NCBI GenBank assembly: GCA_964292295.1
Contig: CAXYVC010000049.1
Coordinates: 1-17,631 of the forward strand
Source of the DNA: CAXYVC01 sp964292295
GTDB taxonomy: Bacteria > Acidobacteriota > Holophagae > Holophagales > Holophagaceae
Reading direction: 5' to 3'
Length of the DNA: 17,631 bases
Position 1 is the stretch's first letter, and each line of letters begins with the position of its first letter. Below, one piece after another: positions 13,349 through 17,631 of this stretch. The position numbers and the translations under genes were made by a program. Below the pieces are notes generated by a model that saw only the letters and a program-made list of their open reading frames with translations, ran no database searches and was not told the DNA's origin.

Positions 13349-14587
13349 CTATCGCTTGCCAGTGGTCTGAAGGCGGGCCGCCACGGCCTGGACCTCGCCC
13401 AACACCCGGAGCGCGTTGCCGCCCCACAGCTTGGCGAGCTGGGCCTCGGTGTAGCCCCGGCGCAGGAGCTCCGCGGTGATGGCGGGCACCTGGCTCACGT
13501 CCCGGCAGTCCTTCAGCCCAGCGCCGCCGTCGAAGTCGCTGCCGATGCCCACGTGGTCGATGCCGATGGTGCGCACCACGTGGTCGATGTGGTCGGCCAG
13601 ATCCTTCACCGTGGCCGTGGCGCCGAAGGTCGCCTCGATGGCCTCCCAGCGGGCGATGAAGGCCGCCTCTTCCGCCGGAGGCACCTTCTCCCAGCTGCCG
13701 AAGCGGCGCTTCACGTCCGCCTCCAGGGCCGCGCGGGCCGCACGGTGGGCCTCCGATTCCGGCTTCGAGCACAGGTAGTCGGACATGAGGCAGACCTGCA
13801 CCACGCCGCCCTTGTCCCGGATGGCGCGCAGCAGGGCGTCGGGGAGGTTGCGCGGGTGGTCGCACAGCGCGCGGGCGCAGCTGTGGCTGGCCAGCACCGG
13901 CGCCTGGCTGAGGGCCAGCACGTCCTTCACCGTGCGGTCGGAGACGTGGCTCAGGTCCACCATGACGCCCAGTGCGTTCATGCGCCGCACCACCTCGGCC
14001 CCGAGCGGGGTGAGGCCGCCCTGGCCCTTGTCCGTGGAGCTTCCGCAGAGGTCGTTGTCGGCGGTGTGGCAGAGGGTGATGTAGCGGATGCCGCGCCGGA
14101 AGAAGGTGTCCACCTGGTCCACGTCCAGGCCCAGGGGGAAGCCGTTCTCCAGGCCCAGGAAGATGGCCCGGCGGCCCGCCTTCCACGCGGCCAGCGCCTC
14201 TTCGGGCGTGCGCACCAGCGTGCAGCGGTCCGGGTGCTCCCGGAACAGGCGCTCCAGCTGGGCCATCTGCTGCTCGGTGCGGGCCCTTGCCGTGGCGCGG
14301 CCCTCGGGCGTGCAGGGGCCCTGCCCCACGAAGACCGCGAAGAAGGCCGAGGCGAGGCCGCCCTGCTCCATGCGCGGGAAGTCCAGGCAGCCGGCCCCCG
14401 GGGAACCCGTGGCGTGCAGCTTCGCCGGGTCGAAGCCGCCCTTCAGGCGCATGGGGGTGTCCACGTGGGTGTCCAGGGTGAAGAGGCGGCGGTGCAGCTC
14501 CCGCGCCCGGGCGAGCGCCGCGTCGGGCGCAGCTGCCGGCAGGCCGGGGAGGAGCAGGGTGGCGAGGGCCAGGACGCGCAGGAACAC
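13349..14587 (-). CDS. Membrane dipeptidase, peptidase M19 (renal dipeptidase family)
   Basis: A 412-residue exported zinc dipeptidase. A hydrophobic signal sequence (about residues 2-20) is followed by the M19 landmarks: LDTHVDTP (H41, D43), LGLENGFPL (E147, bridging ligand), MVDLSHVSD (H214), ASHSCARAL (H235), and IGIDHVGIGSDFDGG toward the C terminus. The enzyme hydrolyses dipeptides, including some D-residue-containing ones. The start is a GTG at 14587 with AAGGAG six bases upstream. A TAACAT box about 30 bases upstream may be a -10. It lies between the nucleosidase-like gene (46-base gap) and the metallopeptidase gene (22-base gap). Confidence 0.93.
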   Translation of the reverse strand: MFLRVLALATLLLPGLPAAAPDAALARARELHRRLFTLDTHVDTPMRLKGGFDPAKLHATGSPGAGCLDFPRMEQGGLASAFFAVFVGQGPCTPEGRATARARTEQQMAQLERLFREHPDRCTLVRTPEEALAAWKAGRRAIFLGLENGFPLGLDVDQVDTFFRRGIRYITLCHTADNDLCGSSTDKGQGGLTPLGAEVVRRMNALGVMVDLSHVSDRTVKDVLALSQAPVLASHSCARALCDHPRNLPDALLRAIRDKGGVVQVCLMSDYLCSKPESEAHRAARAALEADVKRRFGSWEKVPPAEEAAFIARWEAIEATFGATATVKDLADHIDHVVRTIGIDHVGIGSDFDGGAGLKDCRDVSQVPAITAELLRRGYTEAQLAKLWGGNALRVLGEVQAVAARLQTTGKR

Positions 14588-14633
14588 GGCGGTCTCCTTG
14601 TGGCCTCATGTTACGAGGCTTGTGCCCGCCCCC

Positions 14634-15218
14634 TCAAGGCATCGCGAAGACGCCTTCCCGCTGCAGAGCCTCGGCCAGGGCCCGGCTCACGGCGCGGTGG
14701 TGGGCCTGCCACTCCCGGTGCGCCCCGGGGCCCACGCGGTTGGCCACGCCCAGCAGGGCCGCGCAGTCGACGCCCGCCGCATGGCAGGCGGCGAAGACCC
14801 CCGTCAGCTCCAGGTGCTCGGCCGGCGCCACGCCCGCCAGCAGGGCGGCGTCGGCGGGGTCGGTGGTGATGGCCGGGGGCACGGCCACGGGATGCGCGCG
14901 GAAGGGCAGGGACCAGGTGGCGGCCCAGCGGGTGCGCTCGGCCTGGGGGCGGTAGGCCGCCCGCCGCAGCTCCGGGGCGCTGGTGGCCACCGCCAGGGAG
15001 GCGGCGAAGCAGGACCCCACCTCCAGGCGCGCGTCGTAGGCGCCGCAGGTGCCCGCGAAGAGCACGCGCCGGGGCCGGAGCTGCGCCAGGAGGCGCGCGG
15101 TTGCAACGGCCGCGGCCAGGGCGCCCAGGCCCGTGCACTCCGCGTGCCAGCCCTCCGGCGGCTCCCCCAGCAGCTCTCCGAGCTCGGGCGGGAAGGCGGC
15201 GAGGAGCAGCGAGGTCAT
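14634..15218 (-). CDS. Nucleoside phosphorylase-superfamily protein (MqnB/MTAN-like)
   Basis: A 194-residue protein. It begins MTSLLLAAFPPEL and has TGLGALAAAVATARLL, VLFAGTCGAYDARLEVGS (the phosphate/ribose-side glycine loop region), and a C-terminal VANRVGPGAHREWQAHH resembling the SN.vg...W segment of futalosine hydrolases. The strand-helix ELTGVFAACHAAGV takes the place of the usual E-M-E-G-A motif, so catalysis may differ. Family membership (PNP_UDP_1) is reasonable; futalosine hydrolysis is only a possibility, made attractive by menA 5 kb away. ATG at 15218 has a weak AAGG. It is divergent from the riboswitch-ribB unit. Confidence 0.65.
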   Translation of the reverse strand: MTSLLLAAFPPELGELLGEPPEGWHAECTGLGALAAAVATARLLAQLRPRRVLFAGTCGAYDARLEVGSCFAASLAVATSAPELRRAAYRPQAERTRWAATWSLPFRAHPVAVPPAITTDPADAALLAGVAPAEHLELTGVFAACHAAGVDCAALLGVANRVGPGAHREWQAHHRAVSRALAEALQREGVFAMP

Positions 15219-15247
15219 GGAGCTACCTTAGCCGCGATGGGGGCGGG

Positions 15248-15253
15248 TAGAAT
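15248..15253 (+). promoter_or_regulatory. Probable -10 for the FMN riboswitch-ribB transcript
   Basis: TAGAAT (5 of 6 to TATAAT) lies about 35 bases upstream of the FMN riboswitch. Transcription would start near 15260. The expected -35 region overlaps the nucleosidase start region and is not a good match. Confidence 0.4.
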
Positions 15254-15286
15254 GGTCGCGTGAGGCGGCGCCTCGGTGCCGTTTCC

Positions 15287-15427
15287 GACCTCAGGGCGGG
15301 GTGGAAGTCCCCACCGGCGGTATCCCGGGCGAACCGGGGAGCCCGCGAGCGCTTCCCCTCATCGGGAAGGTCAGCAGACCTGGTGCGAGGCCAGGGCCGA
15401 CGGTCAGAGTCCGGACATAAAGAGGAA
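15287..15427 (+). ncRNA. FMN riboswitch (RFN element)
   Basis: The conserved RFN blocks appear in order: TCAGGGCGGGGTGGAAGTCC, CCCACCGGCGGTA, GAGCCCGCGAGCG, GTCAGCAGACCTGGTG, CCAGGGCCGACGGTCA and GTCCGGACA. The closing helix P1 pairs CCTC (15289-15292) with GAGG (15422-15425). The variable arm contains CTTCCCCTCATCGGGAAG. It binds flavin mononucleotide and reduces expression of the downstream riboflavin gene, here ribB. It lies 64 bases before the ribB start. Confidence 0.96.
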
Positions 15428-15431
15428 CCCG

Positions 15432-15449
15432 GCCGCGGACGCCCGCGGC
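15432..15449 (+). promoter_or_regulatory. Stable hairpin in the riboswitch expression platform
   Basis: GCCGCGG and CCGCGGC form a perfect 7-bp stem around loop ACGC, immediately after the aptamer. No U tract follows, so it is not a classic terminator; it may act as a structural spacer or in switching. Confidence 0.5.
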
Positions 15450-15456
15450 TCCGCGC

Positions 15457-15485
15457 CCTGGTCCCCGACCTTTCTGCACCAGGAG
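15457..15485 (+). promoter_or_regulatory. Shine-Dalgarno-sequestering hairpin for ribB
   Basis: CCTGGT (15457-15462) pairs perfectly with ACCAGG (15478-15483), covering most of the Shine-Dalgarno AGGAG (15481-15485) that lies five bases before the ribB ATG. This suggests translational control by the FMN riboswitch. Pairing found by eye. Confidence 0.6.
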
Positions 15486-15490
15486 CGCCC

Positions 15491-16132
15491 ATGAGTCCCC
15501 TGCTCACCCCCTTCGGAGATCCCACCCAGCGCGTGGAGCGCGCCCTGGAGGCGCTGCGCCGCGGGCAGGGCGTGCTGGTGACGGATGACGAGGACCGGGA
15601 GAACGAGGGCGACCTGATCTTCGCCGCCGAGACCCTCACCGAGGCCCAGATGGCGATGCTCATCCGCGAATGCAGCGGCATCGTGTGCCTGTGCCTCACG
15701 GCCGGGAAGGTGGCGGAGCTGGAGCTGCCCATGATGGTGGAGGCCAACTCCAGCCGCTACCAGACCGCCTTCACGGTGAGCATCGAGGCCGCCGAAGGCG
15801 TCACTACCGGCGTCTCCGCCGCGGACCGGGTGCGCACGGTGAAGGCCGCCATCGCGGACGGCGCGAAGCCCTCCGACCTCTCGCGCCCCGGCCACGTCTT
15901 CCCCCTGCGCGCGCGCGCCGGCGGCGTGCTGGAGCGCGGCGGGCACACCGAGGCCACCGTGGACCTGGCCCGGCTCGCGGGCCTGAAGCCCTGCGGCGTG
16001 CTCTGCGAACTGACCAACCCCGACGGCACCATGGCCCGCCTGCCCGAGGTGGTGGCCTTCGCCCGCGCCCACGGCATGCCGGTGCTCACGGTGCAGGACC
16101 TGGTGCGCTACCGGCGGGAGCGGGAGGCCTGA
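15491..16132 (+). CDS. ribB: 3,4-dihydroxy-2-butanone-4-phosphate synthase
   Basis: Converts ribulose 5-phosphate to 3,4-dihydroxy-2-butanone 4-phosphate and formate, a riboflavin precursor. The 213-residue protein is the single-domain form, close in length and sequence pattern to E. coli RibB. Landmarks are TDDEDRENEGDLIFAAE (acidic catalytic loop, D32-E39), MMVEANSSRYQTAFTVSIEA, GVTTGVSAADR, RPGHVFPLRARAGGVLERGG and HTEATVDLARLAG, with CELTNPDGTMAR near the C terminus. No GTP cyclohydrolase II domain is fused. ATG at 15491 has AGGAG five bases upstream and lies under the FMN riboswitch, so the gene is expected to be FMN-repressed. Confidence 0.96.
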   Translation: MSPLLTPFGDPTQRVERALEALRRGQGVLVTDDEDRENEGDLIFAAETLTEAQMAMLIRECSGIVCLCLTAGKVAELELPMMVEANSSRYQTAFTVSIEAAEGVTTGVSAADRVRTVKAAIADGAKPSDLSRPGHVFPLRARAGGVLERGGHTEATVDLARLAGLKPCGVLCELTNPDGTMARLPEVVAFARAHGMPVLTVQDLVRYRREREA

Positions 16133-16159
16133 AGAAGGCCGGCCTCAGGGCTCGGGCTT

Positions 16160-16184
16160 CCCGCGCGGATGCCTTCCGCGTGGG
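16160..16184 (+). terminator. Candidate terminator hairpin after ribB
   Basis: CCCGCGCGGA and TCCGCGTGGG form a 10-bp stem with one G-T pair around loop TGCCT, 27 bases after the ribB stop. The T tail is poor (CTTGC). Confidence 0.4.
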
Positions 16185-16195
16185 CTTGCGGGCGG

Positions 16196-16298
16196 TGATC
16201 CGGTGGGGCTTGGAAGGGCTTCAGGCCCAGCACGTCCTTCCGGTTAGACCTCGTACCCGCATGCCGCTGCCGTCGAAGGCCAGGATGTGGGTGGCCAG
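16196..16298 (-). pseudogene. Degenerate partial copy of the ettA 3' end
   Basis: This 103-base stretch closely matches the coding 3' part of ettA at 16394-16520, sharing GGGCTTCAGGCCCAGCACGT and GCCAGGATGTGGGTGGCCAG. Relative to ettA it has a 27-base gap flanked by the short repeat TCGAAG, a few substitutions and small insertions (1 and 2 bases). On the minus strand it reads LATHILAFDG and then shifts frame. Both ends lose similarity abruptly. It looks like a leftover from tandem duplication or gene replacement. Nothing suggests it is expressed. Confidence 0.85.
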
Positions 16299-16318
16299 CA
16301 TCTTGGCCCCAACCGACC

Positions 16319-16351
16319 CGGGGCGGGAGGGCCGACTGTCCCCCCGCCCCG
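16319..16351. terminator. Candidate bidirectional hairpin between ribB and ettA
   Basis: CGGGGCGGG (16319-16327) pairs with CCCGCCCCG (16343-16351), plus two more pairs beyond a mismatch, with loop near GCCGACTG. AATTT follows on the plus strand. It lies 20 bases after the ettA stop (16371). Confidence 0.5.
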
Positions 16352-16370
16352 AATTTCTGGTGTCCGGTCC

Positions 16371-17631
<1,261 letters not shown>

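Noticed and set aside
12274..13479. Long plus-strand frame opposite the metallopeptidase
   Set aside because: The translation is repetitive Gly/Val/Ala shadow. The opposite strand has the signal peptide and catalytic motif.

Overview
The window is a very GC-rich chromosomal segment from a Gram-negative (diderm) bacterium. A Kdo transferase, a menaquinone-type prenyltransferase, FtsX, a lipobox protein, a DUF4388 (PATAN-type) protein and a PilZ protein together resemble Acidobacteriota of the Holophagae/Geothrix type or a deltaproteobacteria-like lineage. This placement is inference from gene content, not a search result.

Layout. At 1-134 (-) lies a 5'-broken fragment of a metalloprotease, joined through a 16-base C tract to the flank of a tRNA-Arg(CCT) gene (263-339, -). 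Next, a tightly overlapping minus-strand operon (376-2347) encodes a membrane-anchored rhodanese protein, a MauE/DoxX-type membrane protein and a compact glycerate kinase. Divergent from it are kdtA/waaA (2384-3664) and, with an ATGA overlap, a response regulator fused to a GHKL ATPase domain (3661-4602). A shared hairpin terminator follows.

The most notable locus is 4657-4977 (-): a complete thioredoxin whose first active-site cysteine codon is TGA (WUGPC instead of WCGPC), with a plausible bacterial SECIS hairpin starting at the TGA. It reads as a selenocysteine thioredoxin. It lies behind a stand-alone cyclic-nucleotide-binding protein gene (5010-5507, -). Divergent from that are a DUF4388 protein (5675-6682), a lipoprotein (6694-7803) and an FtsX-like permease without FtsE nearby (7803-8738), closely spaced on the plus strand.

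ftsX and the convergent menA share one CTAG for both stop codons. The minus-strand operon 8735-10698 runs zinc-ribbon protein, DEDDh 3'-5' exonuclease, menA. A PilZ protein (10812-11177) follows on the plus strand, with a strong terminator shared with a convergent minus-strand group: a nucleosidase-like protein, an M19 dipeptidase and a large secreted HExxH metallopeptidase (11227-15218). On the right, an FMN riboswitch (about 15287-15427) with a hairpin covering the Shine-Dalgarno site controls a stand-alone ribB (15491-16132). The window ends inside a convergent ABC-F gene, ettA (16371 to the edge). A degenerate partial copy of the ettA 3' end sits in the gap between ribB and ettA.

No mobile element, CRISPR array, rRNA or complete novel multigene defence system is visible. 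The Sec-thioredoxin is the main unusual finding; a conventional ORF call would stop at its TGA and miss or truncate it.
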